A DNA stretch of 12,545 nt. It comes from an uncultured Alphaproteobacteria bacterium. GTDB taxonomy: Bacteria; Pseudomonadota; Alphaproteobacteria; RF32; CAG-239. Numbering within the stretch: the first letter of the stretch is position 1; every line of letters starts with the position of its first letter. Under the pieces are notes generated by a model. That model did no database searches. It was given only the letters and a program-made list of their open reading frames with translations, and was not told where the DNA came from. The stretch lies in the NCBI GenBank assembly GCA_934254585.1, contig CAKQLF010000016.1:1-12545 (forward strand), in the 5' to 3' direction. The translations under genes and the position numbers were made by a program. Positions 6,333 through 12,413 of this stretch are shown one piece after another.

Positions 6333-6761
6333 TTAATCTATTCCAAAATTTTTAGCAAAAACAAATTTGTCTGTTCCGTTTATAAGTTTTATTTTGTTGT
6401 TTTGCAGGATATGCGGTAATTCAACTGAAACAAAAGTGCTCTTAGAATTTGCATTTTCCACAAAAGCCGTAATATTACCGGAAGCCGCGGCAATAAAACG
6501 TTCAGAAGCAATAGCCCAAATTTTTAAGAGTTCACTGTTCGGGCAATCATTGCCGGTTTCAAGACCTAAGGAAATTAACTTTTTGCCGCAGGGCGTATCG
6601 TCTAAAGTATAAAAATCCGGATTTTTCTTCAAAAATTCTAAGGCGTTATCTTTATTTTGCCGAGTCGGTAAATAACTTATGCTATATAGCACAACCTTGT
6701 TCGGAGGTGTTGAAACATCTTCTGTGGCGGCTATGTTATATGCTTCTTCAAGTTTACTCAT
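6333..6761 (-). CDS. Unknown 142-residue protein
   Basis: The product has no signal peptide or membrane segment and appears soluble. The N-terminal part (1-60) is mixed. The C-terminal part (about 75-142) has a pattern W82-A-I-A-S followed by F-I-A-A-A-S-G-N-I-T-A-F-V, then S-V-E-L-P and L-I-N-G. This loosely recalls toxin-type domains in which a Trp/Ser helix and an Ala/Ser-Gly turn precede a VELP strand, but the resemblance is weak and no catalytic set can be named. It begins 28 bases after the DUF4167 stop with only a weak SD (GGA), and no clear terminator follows before the ncRNA. It is probably the last gene of the minus-strand operon. Confidence 0.6.
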   Translation of the reverse strand: MSKLEEAYNIAATEDVSTPPNKVVLYSISYLPTRQNKDNALEFLKKNPDFYTLDDTPCGKKLISLGLETGNDCPNSELLKIWAIASERFIAAASGNITAFVENANSKSTFVSVELPHILQNNKIKLINGTDKFVFAKNFGID

Positions 6762-6789
6762 TTAGAAACATTCCAAGTTAGTAATTCGG

Positions 6790-7407
6790 TTATTGTTGAG
6801 CTGACGCGCTTTGTTCAGCAGCTGCTTCTTCATTTTTTTTGCGGCGAATAGTGCGTCGCAAAGGTTTAACCTGTTGTTCGGAAGCTTCTGTTTCCGATGA
6901 ATTAGCTGTTTCTTTTATTTCAACAACCGTAAAATTTCTTTTTCTACGAATTGTTCCAGATTCTCTTGCCTCAGATGCTGAGCTGTCGGCCTTAACTTCC
7001 GTAGTCGGCTGAGCGGCTTCTGTTTCAACCAAATTGTTTTCCACATTGTCAGAGGTGGAAGGTTGTTCAGCAGCATTTTCTTCTGTCGGGGTTTCGTTAT
7101 CCTTATTTTCACTATTTTCCGAATTAACGGCGGCGGTATTTTGTTCAGAGTTGTTTTCTCTGTTTTGATTTTTTCGTTCGTTTATTTCCGTAACGATTTT
7201 CCGATAATGTTCGGCATATTGGCGAAAGACTTCCATTTGCACATAATCACCATTATTATGTGCTTCTTTAGCCAATTCATTATATTTTTTTATCAAATCC
7301 AAAGCCGTACCGTTTAATTTTCCGGCTGAACTTACACTGTCAAACTTATAATTCAACGAATAAATTGAATTATTGCGAAATTTATTGTTATTACTAATTT
7401 TCTTCAT
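6790..7407 (-). CDS. DUF4167 domain protein
   Basis: Residues about 17-77 match the alphaproteobacterial DUF4167 domain: YKFDS, then GKLNGTALDLIKKYNELAKEAHNNGDYVQMEVFRQYAEHYRKIV-like sequence, whose family form has RGTA, KY, LA-DA, GD and E-Y-QHAEHY-RI. The remaining 130 residues are low-complexity, rich in Glu, Asn, Ser, Thr and Ala, with two basic clusters (RRKRN near 153, RRTIRRKK near 185) that could bind nucleic acid. The family function is unknown; it is characteristically found next to prmC in Alphaproteobacteria, as here (95 bases downstream of prmC). The SD is weak (GAGTGG) and a small hairpin with a T run sits just upstream. Cellular location is probably cytosolic. Confidence 0.85.
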   Translation of the reverse strand: MKKISNNNKFRNNSIYSLNYKFDSVSSAGKLNGTALDLIKKYNELAKEAHNNGDYVQMEVFRQYAEHYRKIVTEINERKNQNRENNSEQNTAAVNSENSENKDNETPTEENAAEQPSTSDNVENNLVETEAAQPTTEVKADSSASEARESGTIRRKRNFTVVEIKETANSSETEASEQQVKPLRRTIRRKKNEEAAAEQSASAQQ

Positions 7408-7419
7408 CTAAAACCACTC

Positions 7420-7479
7420 AAAAAACCGTTGTACGGCCTTATTGTTCATACAATTTGACGGGCGAACAAAAAATGCCCG
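7420..7479 (-). promoter_or_regulatory. Hairpins in the prmC-DUF4167 leader, possible attenuator
   Basis: On the minus strand three small stems occur between prmC and DUF4167. CGGGC/GCCCG (7479-7475 with 7463-7459) comes first, then ATTGT/ACAAT (7454-7450 with 7445-7441), then CCGT-ACA-ACGG (7436-7426) followed by six T (7425-7420), only 13 bases before the ATG at 7407. The last could weakly terminate or mask the SD. The stems are short, so the regulatory role is tentative. Confidence 0.3.
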
Positions 7480-7502
7480 ATGAAAATTATATAGCTATTT
7501 TT

Positions 7503-8360
7503 TTACAAAGTTGCAACTGGTTTTTGTAAAATTACACAGCGTTCTATTCCTGACAAGTCCGGAACAATTTCAAGGCATTGCAAACCTTGTTTTTCAAAAA
7601 TTCCGGCAATCTGCTTAGCTTGACCGATTCCTGCTTCCAATAGAATATAGCCTCCGTTTTTCAGCAGTTGCGGTGTTATTCTGGCGATTCTTTCATAACT
7701 GTCAAAACCTGATTCGCCGCCATCCAAAGCCGGATTCGGGTCGTATAATTTAACTTCATCATCAAGCATATTTATATCCGAGCGCGGAATATAAGGCGGA
7801 TTTGAAACAATTATATCAAAACTTTCGGAAATTTTAGCAAAAAAATCATCATCAAACCAACTTGCTTGAATGAAACGCAGTCGATTATCCACCTCCAGAA
7901 GTTGTGCGTTTTTTCGAGCTACGTCCAACGCGTCGGCCGAAATATCAACGGCCACGCCGCGCCACAGACTTCTTTCTGCTAAAATAGATTCAATAATGCA
8001 ACCGCTTCCTGTTCCTAAGTCTAGGATATTTGTCGGAGCATTTTTCGGTTTCAGTTCCAAAGTTTTTTCCACCAAGATTTCCGTTTCCGGACGAGGAGAT
8101 AAAACGTTTTCATTTGTGATAAATTCATTTTTATAAAAGCCTTTGCGGCCAATAAGTTTATCTAATGGATAATGGGCAATTCTTTTTTTTACCAAATTTA
8201 GCACAACAGCTTTTTGTCGGTCATCAATAACGCAGCCACTATAAATTTCTGAGCGGTTTTTATTAAGAGCAAACGCCATAATCTCTCTTGCTTCCAAACG
8301 CGGGCTTGAAATATGGGCATTGGCCATCAAATTGACTATTTCCGTAAAAAAATCAGACAT
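7503..8360 (-). CDS. prmC: Peptide chain release factor N5-glutamine methyltransferase
   Basis: This 285-residue SAM-dependent enzyme methylates the Gln of the GGQ motif in release factors RF1 and RF2 and so aids translation termination in the cytosol. An N-terminal helical domain (about 1-75) precedes SPRPETE at 88-94. The SAM-binding loop is D114-L-G-T-G-S-G120, and the catalytic N-P-P-Y is at 187-190, followed by IPRSDI. Length is normal. The ATG at 8360 comes one base after the rpoH stop with no separate strong SD, so translation is probably coupled to rpoH. In many Alphaproteobacteria prfA precedes prmC; here rpoH holds that place. Confidence 0.96.
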   Translation of the reverse strand: MSDFFTEIVNLMANAHISSPRLEAREIMAFALNKNRSEIYSGCVIDDRQKAVVLNLVKKRIAHYPLDKLIGRKGFYKNEFITNENVLSPRPETEILVEKTLELKPKNAPTNILDLGTGSGCIIESILAERSLWRGVAVDISADALDVARKNAQLLEVDNRLRFIQASWFDDDFFAKISESFDIIVSNPPYIPRSDINMLDDEVKLYDPNPALDGGESGFDSYERIARITPQLLKNGGYILLEAGIGQAKQIAGIFEKQGLQCLEIVPDLSGIERCVILQKPVATL

Positions 8361-8361
8361 T

Positions 8362-9273
8362 TTAAGCTGCTTTTGTCATAGCGGCACGCACTTCCGCCGA
8401 AAGTTTTTCAAAGGCTTTTTTTTCTATTTGCCGCACGCGCTCCCGACTGATGTTAAATTTTGCCCCGATATCTTCCAAGGTTTGCGGATTATCGGTCAGC
8501 ATTCGGGTTTTAACAATATATTGTTCGCGTTCATTAAGTTTTGCCAAACAAGATTGCAGAATTTTGCGCCGCATTTCTGCTTCTTGTTTTTGTTCTAATT
8601 TGCCTTCAATGTTTTGAGATTTATCTGCCAATAAATCTATTTTTTCAACTTGTTCATCGTCATTGTTGTGGGCGGCTGAGTTAAGGGAAGTGTCACCGCT
8701 GATACGCTGATTCATTTCCACCACGTCTTTTTCATCAACAACCAGTTCTTGAGCAATTTTTTTCACAACAGACGGAGCCAATTCTTTATTTTCATAAATT
8801 CCCAAGCGCGCTTTAATCCGCCCTAAATTATAAAAAAGTTTTTTTTGCGCGGCTACCGTGCCGATTTTTACCAGCGACCACGAACGCAAAACAAAATCAT
8901 TTAAGGCTGCTTTTATCCACAAAATAGCGTATGTTGAGAGGCGAACATTTTTATTGACGTCAAATTTTTTTACCGCCTGCATCAACCCGATATTAGCTTC
9001 GGAAATAAGGTCGGCTGTAGGCAATCCATAATGTCGATAGGTCAGAGCAATTTTAACCGCCAACCGCAAATGAGAAGTTATAAGTTTTTGGGCGGCAGCC
9101 AAATCACCATTTTCTTTAAAATTTTTAAGCAATAGAGTTTCCTCTTCTTCACTTAAAACCGGAAATTTTTTTATTGTTTCCAAATAAGCGCGTAAACCGT
9201 TTTCTTCGGTTAGAGCCGGAAGATTAGACTTTGGTTCGTAAACAACTAAATTGTTATGTTTCAAATCGCTCAT
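8362..9273 (-). CDS. rpoH: Heat-shock sigma factor RpoH (sigma-32)
   Basis: This 303-residue group of RNA polymerase sigma factor directs transcription of chaperone and protease genes. Region 1.2 is at about 20-55 and region 2 at about 60-135, including Y79-R-H-Y-G-L-P-T-A-D-L-I and the region 2.4 string DFVLRSWSLVKIGT at 126-139. The RpoH box Q143-K-K-L-F-Y-N-L150 separates it from the housekeeping factor. Region 4 ends with a helix-turn-helix (about 265-290, TLEDIG...SRERVRQIE). The start follows the upstream gene stop by 4 bases with a poor SD (TGGTAA), suggesting translational coupling, and no own promoter is obvious. Expression may follow the asnS promoter. It is unusual in being set between an exported-protein gene and prmC. 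Confidence 0.95.
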   Translation of the reverse strand: MSDLKHNNLVVYEPKSNLPALTEENGLRAYLETIKKFPVLSEEEETLLLKNFKENGDLAAAQKLITSHLRLAVKIALTYRHYGLPTADLISEANIGLMQAVKKFDVNKNVRLSTYAILWIKAALNDFVLRSWSLVKIGTVAAQKKLFYNLGRIKARLGIYENKELAPSVVKKIAQELVVDEKDVVEMNQRISGDTSLNSAAHNNDDEQVEKIDLLADKSQNIEGKLEQKQEAEMRRKILQSCLAKLNEREQYIVKTRMLTDNPQTLEDIGAKFNISRERVRQIEKKAFEKLSAEVRAAMTKAA

Positions 9274-9277
9274 CTAT

Positions 9278-9931
9278 TTACCAATTATAAATAAAAGTTG
9301 CTTTTTCAAGGTCATCGGTTGAATTCATCAAGTTTGTAACCACCACTTTGTAAAAGTTCAAAAACGGATAAACAATGACATATATATCATTAAATCGTTT
9401 TGAGGCGTCCTTATTAAAACTCTTGCAAATGTGCTTAATTTCCCGATGTTGGTTAATGCGTAAATAAGCATCTGTAGCCGCAGCGACAAAATATTTCGAA
9501 CTATCAATTTTATCAGCTGAAACGTCTTGAAATTCGGATAAGTTTTTAACCATTAAATTGCGCTTACGCAGTTCAATCACGGAAAAGGTCGTTTGTTGTT
9601 TCAGATTATTATAAATAAACGCCGCTATTTGCTTTTTTAAATTCGGTGAGTTGCACGGCAAATCCGGAAGTTCTGTTTGTTCTTCAATATAATTCAGGTC
9701 GGAGCTGTTTTCTTGAAGTTGTTCTTTTTGCGACAATTCTGTGGCTAAGGGCTTGACTTCGGCTGAAGCGTCAAAAACATCGTCTTGTTTTTGTAATTCA
9801 GAATAAGGGTAGGTCAAGCCGTTTTCCTCAACGTATTGCAGTTTTTGAGTCGATTCGTCATCTGCAAAACAAGCAAAACTCAATTGAGTTAAAAGCAGAA
9901 AAGTACACAAAAAGAACAGCTTATTTTTCAT
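9278..9931 (-). CDS. Exported protein of unknown function
   Basis: The product of 217 residues starts with a typical Sec signal peptide (KNK, hydrophobic 5-20, likely cleavage after CFA at 23 before DDE). An SFAC string is present but lacks the Leu expected in a lipobox, so a lipoprotein is less likely. Residues 24-90 are acidic and probably disordered (many Glu, Gln, Asp, Ser). A folded domain follows (about 92-217) with two Cys (93 and 159) that could form a disulfide. The frame opens at GTG 9937, but AAGGAG lies over that codon and is ideally spaced for ATG 9931. That SD directly follows the asnS stop, so the gene is co-transcribed with asnS and rpoH. No family recognised. Confidence 0.75.
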   Translation of the reverse strand: MKNKLFFLCTFLLLTQLSFACFADDESTQKLQYVEENGLTYPYSELQKQDDVFDASAEVKPLATELSQKEQLQENSSDLNYIEEQTELPDLPCNSPNLKKQIAAFIYNNLKQQTTFSVIELRKRNLMVKNLSEFQDVSADKIDSSKYFVAAATDAYLRINQHREIKHICKSFNKDASKRFNDIYVIVYPFLNFYKVVVTNLMNSTDDLEKATFIYNW

Positions 9932-9940
9932 AATCACTCC

Positions 9941-11329
9941 TTAAAAGCTAACCGATTTCGGCGTGCGTGGAAATGGAATTGTATCGCGAATATTGGTGAT
10001 GCCCGTCACTAACATCATCATACGCTCAAAACCCAAGCCAAATCCGGCGTGCGGAACACTACCGTATTTGCGGGAGTCTAAATACCACGAATAATTTTCA
10101 ATATCCATACCCAATTCTTTAATTCTGGAAACCAAAACATCATAACGATCTTCACGCTGAGAACCGCCGATTAACTCACCGATTCTCGGAACCAAAACAT
10201 CCATTGCGGCAACGGTTTTTCCATCGTCATTCAGGCGCATATAAAAAGCTTTGATTTCTTTCGGATAATCGCGCACAATTACCGGACGTTTGAAATGTTC
10301 CTCGGCCAAAAATCTTTCGTGCTCTGTTTGCAAATCAATTCCATATTTTGGCTCATATTCAAATTTACGGCCCGAATTTTTCATAATTTCTATAGCTTCG
10401 GAATATGTAATACGCGCAAAACCATTTTCAACAATGTTTGACAAAGTGGATTTCAGCGATGTATCAACAAATTTTTCGAACAAATCCAAATCATCGGCGC
10501 AATTTTCCATAATGTCTTTAACGCAATAACGTACCATATCTTCGGCCAAATCCATATCATCGGCCAAATCGGCAAACGCCATTTCCGGTTCTATCATCCA
10601 AAATTCGGCGGCGTGGCGTGGGGTGTTAGAATTTTCGGCACGGAAAGTCGGACCAAAAGTATAAATATCACCCAACGCGCAAGCAAACATTTCACCATTC
10701 AGTTGACCCGAAACAGTCAGTCGCGCCTCTTTTCCAAAGAAATCTTTAGTATAATCAATTTCCCCGTTTGGCAGTTTCGGCGGATTCTTCATATCAAGAG
10801 TGGTTACCTGAAACATTTCGCCGGCACCTTCGCAATCTGATGCGGTAATCAGCGGAGTGTGAACATAATCAAAACCGCGGCTCTGAAAAAAGTTGTGAAT
10901 AGCGTATGATAAACGCGAACGCACGCGAAAGGCCGCGCCATATTTGTTGGTACGCGGACGCAGATGAGCAATTGTGCGCAAAAATTCATCAGACATACCT
11001 TTTTTTTGCAGTGGATAATCGTCGGGAGCAATGCTGTAAATTGTAACTTCATCAGCTGCAATTTCATATTTTTGCTTGCCACCGGCAGATTCAATCAACG
11101 CGCCTTTAATCGCAACCGATGAGCCTGTAGTAAGTTTTTTAATGTCATTATAGTTGGCGAGGGTGTTATTGGCAATAATTTGGATATTTTTCAGGCAAGA
11201 GCCGTCATTAACTTCAATAAAAGAAAAATCTTTAGAATCCCGTTTTGTTTTTACCCAGCCTTTAATCAACACTTCTTTAATAGTGTCTTCCGAGGCCAAT
11301 AGTTGTTTGATTTTAGTTCTTTTTAACAT
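9941..11329 (-). CDS. asnS: Asparaginyl-tRNA synthetase
   Basis: This 462-residue class IIb synthetase charges tRNA-Asn with asparagine. An N-terminal OB-fold anticodon-binding domain (about 15-105, V-L-I-K-G-W-V-K-T-K-R) precedes the catalytic core. Motif 1 is near 140-165. Motif 2 is F229-R-A-E-N with R-H-A-A-E-F-W-M-I-E at 238-247. Motif 3 is G431-L-G-F-E-R436. The insertion containing FGKEARLTVSGQLN (about 198-211) and the NTPRHAAEFW form fit AsnRS rather than AspRS, which is longer and has a GAD insertion. GAGG precedes the ATG at 11329. It is the first gene of the minus-strand operon, with promoter 11368-11396. Confidence 0.95.
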   Translation of the reverse strand: MLKRTKIKQLLASEDTIKEVLIKGWVKTKRDSKDFSFIEVNDGSCLKNIQIIANNTLANYNDIKKLTTGSSVAIKGALIESAGGKQKYEIAADEVTIYSIAPDDYPLQKKGMSDEFLRTIAHLRPRTNKYGAAFRVRSRLSYAIHNFFQSRGFDYVHTPLITASDCEGAGEMFQVTTLDMKNPPKLPNGEIDYTKDFFGKEARLTVSGQLNGEMFACALGDIYTFGPTFRAENSNTPRHAAEFWMIEPEMAFADLADDMDLAEDMVRYCVKDIMENCADDLDLFEKFVDTSLKSTLSNIVENGFARITYSEAIEIMKNSGRKFEYEPKYGIDLQTEHERFLAEEHFKRPVIVRDYPKEIKAFYMRLNDDGKTVAAMDVLVPRIGELIGGSQREDRYDVLVSRIKELGMDIENYSWYLDSRKYGSVPHAGFGLGFERMMMLVTGITNIRDTIPFPRTPKSVSF

Positions 11330-11367
11330 TTTACCCTCTGTTTAAATAAATTTACAAAATCTTTTGC

Positions 11368-11396
11368 ACTATATAACATTCATCTTTAATTGTCTA
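11368..11396 (-). promoter_or_regulatory. Promoter of the asnS-rpoH-prmC operon
   Basis: On the minus strand TAGACA (11396-11391), 17 bases and TATAGT (11373-11368) give a sigma-70-type promoter; the start would be near 11361, about 30 bases before ATG 11329. Its -35 lies only 3 bases from the -35 of the divergent lipoprotein promoter. Confidence 0.55.
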
Positions 11397-11399
11397 GCC

Positions 11400-11427
11400 T
11401 TGACAAACGTTTTCAGATGGATAATTA
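11400..11427 (+). promoter_or_regulatory. Promoter of the glycine-zipper lipoprotein gene
   Basis: A perfect TTGACA (11400-11405) is followed after 16 bases by TAATTA (11422-11427); a better TATAAT at 11426-11431 is 20 bases away, too far for a standard match. AGGAG sits 8 bases before the ATG at 11458. Confidence 0.55.
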
Positions 11428-11457
11428 TAATAAAAGTTTAATTCAGGAGAAAACAAT

Positions 11458-11910
11458 ATGACAAACAAAATATTATACATTTTACCGGTTGCCGCAGTTT
11501 TGGCCGCTTGTGCTCCAAGCATTGGCAGCAATGATTACAGCTATTCTTCGGTCGGACAGGCAAGCAGCACATTTCCGTGCACCGTTTTATCCGTACGTTC
11601 GGTTAATGTAAACAGCAGCGGCGGAACGGGAACAGTTATCGGCGGTCTAGCCGGTGGTGTTGCCGGTTCAACCATCGGTCACGGCAGCAGTGCTTCTATT
11701 TTGGGAGCTTTAGGCGGAGCGGCTGCCGGCGCGTTGGTAGGTAATGCAGCCGAAAAGGGAATTATGTCGCAGGGCGGTTATGAGTATGTGGTTAGGACGG
11801 ATAATGGTCAAACATATAGTGTGACACAAGGCACGGATAATTTGATTGCCGCCGGTCAAAGATGTATGTTGATTAACGGCAACCCATCAAGAATTATCCC
11901 ATATTATTGA
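11458..11910 (+). CDS. Outer-membrane lipoprotein, glycine-zipper 2TM (SlyB/17-kDa antigen-like)
   Basis: The 150-residue product begins with a lipoprotein signal peptide ending in the lipobox V-L-A-A-C18, so Cys18 should be lipidated and the protein held in the outer membrane (no Asp at +2). The centre (about 57-100) is a glycine zipper: GTVIGGLAGGVAGSTIGHG followed by ILGALGGAAAGALVGNAAE, the pattern of the glycine-zipper 2TM domain found in SlyB, Pcp and the rickettsial 17-kDa antigen. The C-terminal part (about 105-150, YEYVVRTDNGQTYSVTQ...GQRCMLI) is a small beta domain common to the family. It probably stabilises the envelope. It is monocistronic, with AGGAG, its own promoter, and a hairpin after the stop. 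Confidence 0.9.
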   Translation: MTNKILYILPVAAVLAACAPSIGSNDYSYSSVGQASSTFPCTVLSVRSVNVNSSGGTGTVIGGLAGGVAGSTIGHGSSASILGALGGAAAGALVGNAAEKGIMSQGGYEYVVRTDNGQTYSVTQGTDNLIAAGQRCMLINGNPSRIIPYY

Positions 11911-11929
11911 TAATTTCTGCAAAAAAGTG

Positions 11930-11957
11930 TTGCGAAACAAAAATAATCGGTTAATAT
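11930..11957 (+). promoter_or_regulatory. Promoter of tRNA-Ser
   Basis: TTGCGA (11930-11935), 16 bases and TAATAT (11952-11957) predict a start near 11964, 6 bases before the tRNA. The -10 is exactly the loop of the hairpin at 11945-11964. Confidence 0.45.
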
Positions 11958-11969
11958 ACCGATTGTTTT
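11938..11969 (+). terminator. Hairpin after the lipoprotein gene, probable weak terminator
   Basis: AATCGGT (11945-11951) pairs with ACCGATT (11958-11964) around a 6-base loop, and flanking CAAAA/TTTTG can lengthen it past one mismatch. It ends in GTTTT, a poor T run, directly before tRNA-Ser, so readthrough into the tRNA is likely. Confidence 0.5.
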
Positions 11970-12060
11970 GGATAGATGGCCGAGTGGCCTAAGGCGCACG
12001 ATTGGAAATCGTGTATACCTCTAAAGGGTATCGAGGGTTCGAATCCCTCTCTATCCGCCA
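11970..12060 (+). tRNA. tRNA-Ser (anticodon GGA)
   Basis: A complete class II tRNA of 91 bases: acceptor GGATAGA/TCTATCC, D-arm region GGCCGAGTGGCCTAAGGC, anticodon stem CACGA/TCGTG with loop TTGGAAA, long variable arm (TATACCTCTAAAGGGTAT) typical of tRNA-Ser, T-arm GAGGG-TTCGAAT-CCCTC, discriminator G and encoded CCA (12058-12060). Anticodon GGA (12004-12006) reads UCC and UCU. The T-arm sequence recurs, split, in the repeats that follow. Confidence 0.97.
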
Positions 12061-12101
12061 ATAACAAAAATCCCGTCTTTTAAGACGGGATTTTTGTTAT
12101 T
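12060..12101 (+). terminator. Terminator of tRNA-Ser (20-bp perfect hairpin)
   Basis: Arms 12060-12079 and 12082-12101 are perfectly complementary around two bases; the core CCCGTCTT/AAGACGGG is flanked by A and T runs on both sides, so it can work in both directions. Its first base is the terminal A of the tRNA CCA. The same core hairpin recurs at 12233 and 12383. Confidence 0.92.
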
Positions 12102-12262
12102 CCGGCGGGTAAGGGATTTGAACCCGAAGAGAGGGTTCGACTAGGACGAGAGGCGGACGGGAGTACGCCGGTGAGGCAAAGCCGAGCGAGAACGCAGCGG
12201 CGAAGCGTCAGCGCAGCCAATCCCTCTCAAAGCCCGTCTTTTAAGACGGGTTTTTTGTTATT
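12102..12262 (+). repeat. Tandem GC-rich repeat, copy 1 (161 bp)
   Basis: The first of three near-identical tandem units, far more GC-rich than the genes around it. In order: CCGGCGGGTAAGGGATTTGA, a hairpin GAACCC-gaagaga-GGGTTC, GGGTTCGA (left half of the tRNA-Ser T-arm), about 79 bases of GC-rich insert, ATCCCTCTC (right half, 12220-12228) and a terminator. CCGGCG (12102-12107) can also pair with CGCCGG (12166-12171). No long reading frame crosses it. It may be a tRNA-derived mobile repeat or a tandem small-RNA unit. Confidence 0.85.
12229..12258 (+). terminator. Terminator at the end of repeat copy 1
   Basis: AAAGCCCGTCTT (12229-12240) pairs with 12243-12254, with a G-U where copy 2 has G-C, then a T run. 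Only the plus direction has a good T run. Confidence 0.85.
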
Positions 12263-12413
12263 TCGGCGGGTAAGGGATTTGAGCCCGAAGAGAGGGTTCG
12301 ACCAGGACGAGAGGCGGACGGGAGTACGCCGGTGAGGCAAAGCCGAGCGAGGACGCAGCGGCGAAGCCAATCCCTCTTAAAGCCCGTCTTTCAAGACGGG
12401 CTTTTTTGTTATT
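12263..12413 (+). repeat. Tandem GC-rich repeat, copy 2 (151 bp)
   Basis: Same unit as copy 1 with about seven substitutions, one added base after the terminator stem, and loss of an 11-base segment (CGTCAGCGCAG in copy 1). That segment lies between short GCGAAG/GCGCAG repeats, which fits slippage. The T-arm halves and terminator are kept. Confidence 0.85.
12379..12409 (+). terminator. Terminator at the end of repeat copy 2
   Basis: AAAGCCCGTCTT (12379-12390) and AAGACGGGCTTT (12393-12404) form a perfect 12-bp stem with a 2-base centre and six T. Compared with the other two copies the pair outside CCC/GGG is T-A, G-U or G-C, so pairing is preserved while bases change. Confidence 0.9.

Noticed and set aside
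6915..7317. Alternative frames over the DUF4167 gene
   Set aside because: They arise from its low-complexity codon use; the DUF4167 domain fixes the true frame.
9932..9937. GTG start for the exported protein
   Set aside because: The codon overlaps the AAGGAG sequence, which is correctly spaced only for ATG 9931.
10290..10840. Plus-strand open frames inside asnS
   Set aside because: They are antisense shadows of a well-defined synthetase gene, without SD or recognisable domains.
12102..12160. Additional tRNA gene in the repeat (reverse T-arm-like sequence)
   Set aside because: Only T-arm-like fragments exist; no anticodon arm, D-arm or matching acceptor strand can be drawn.
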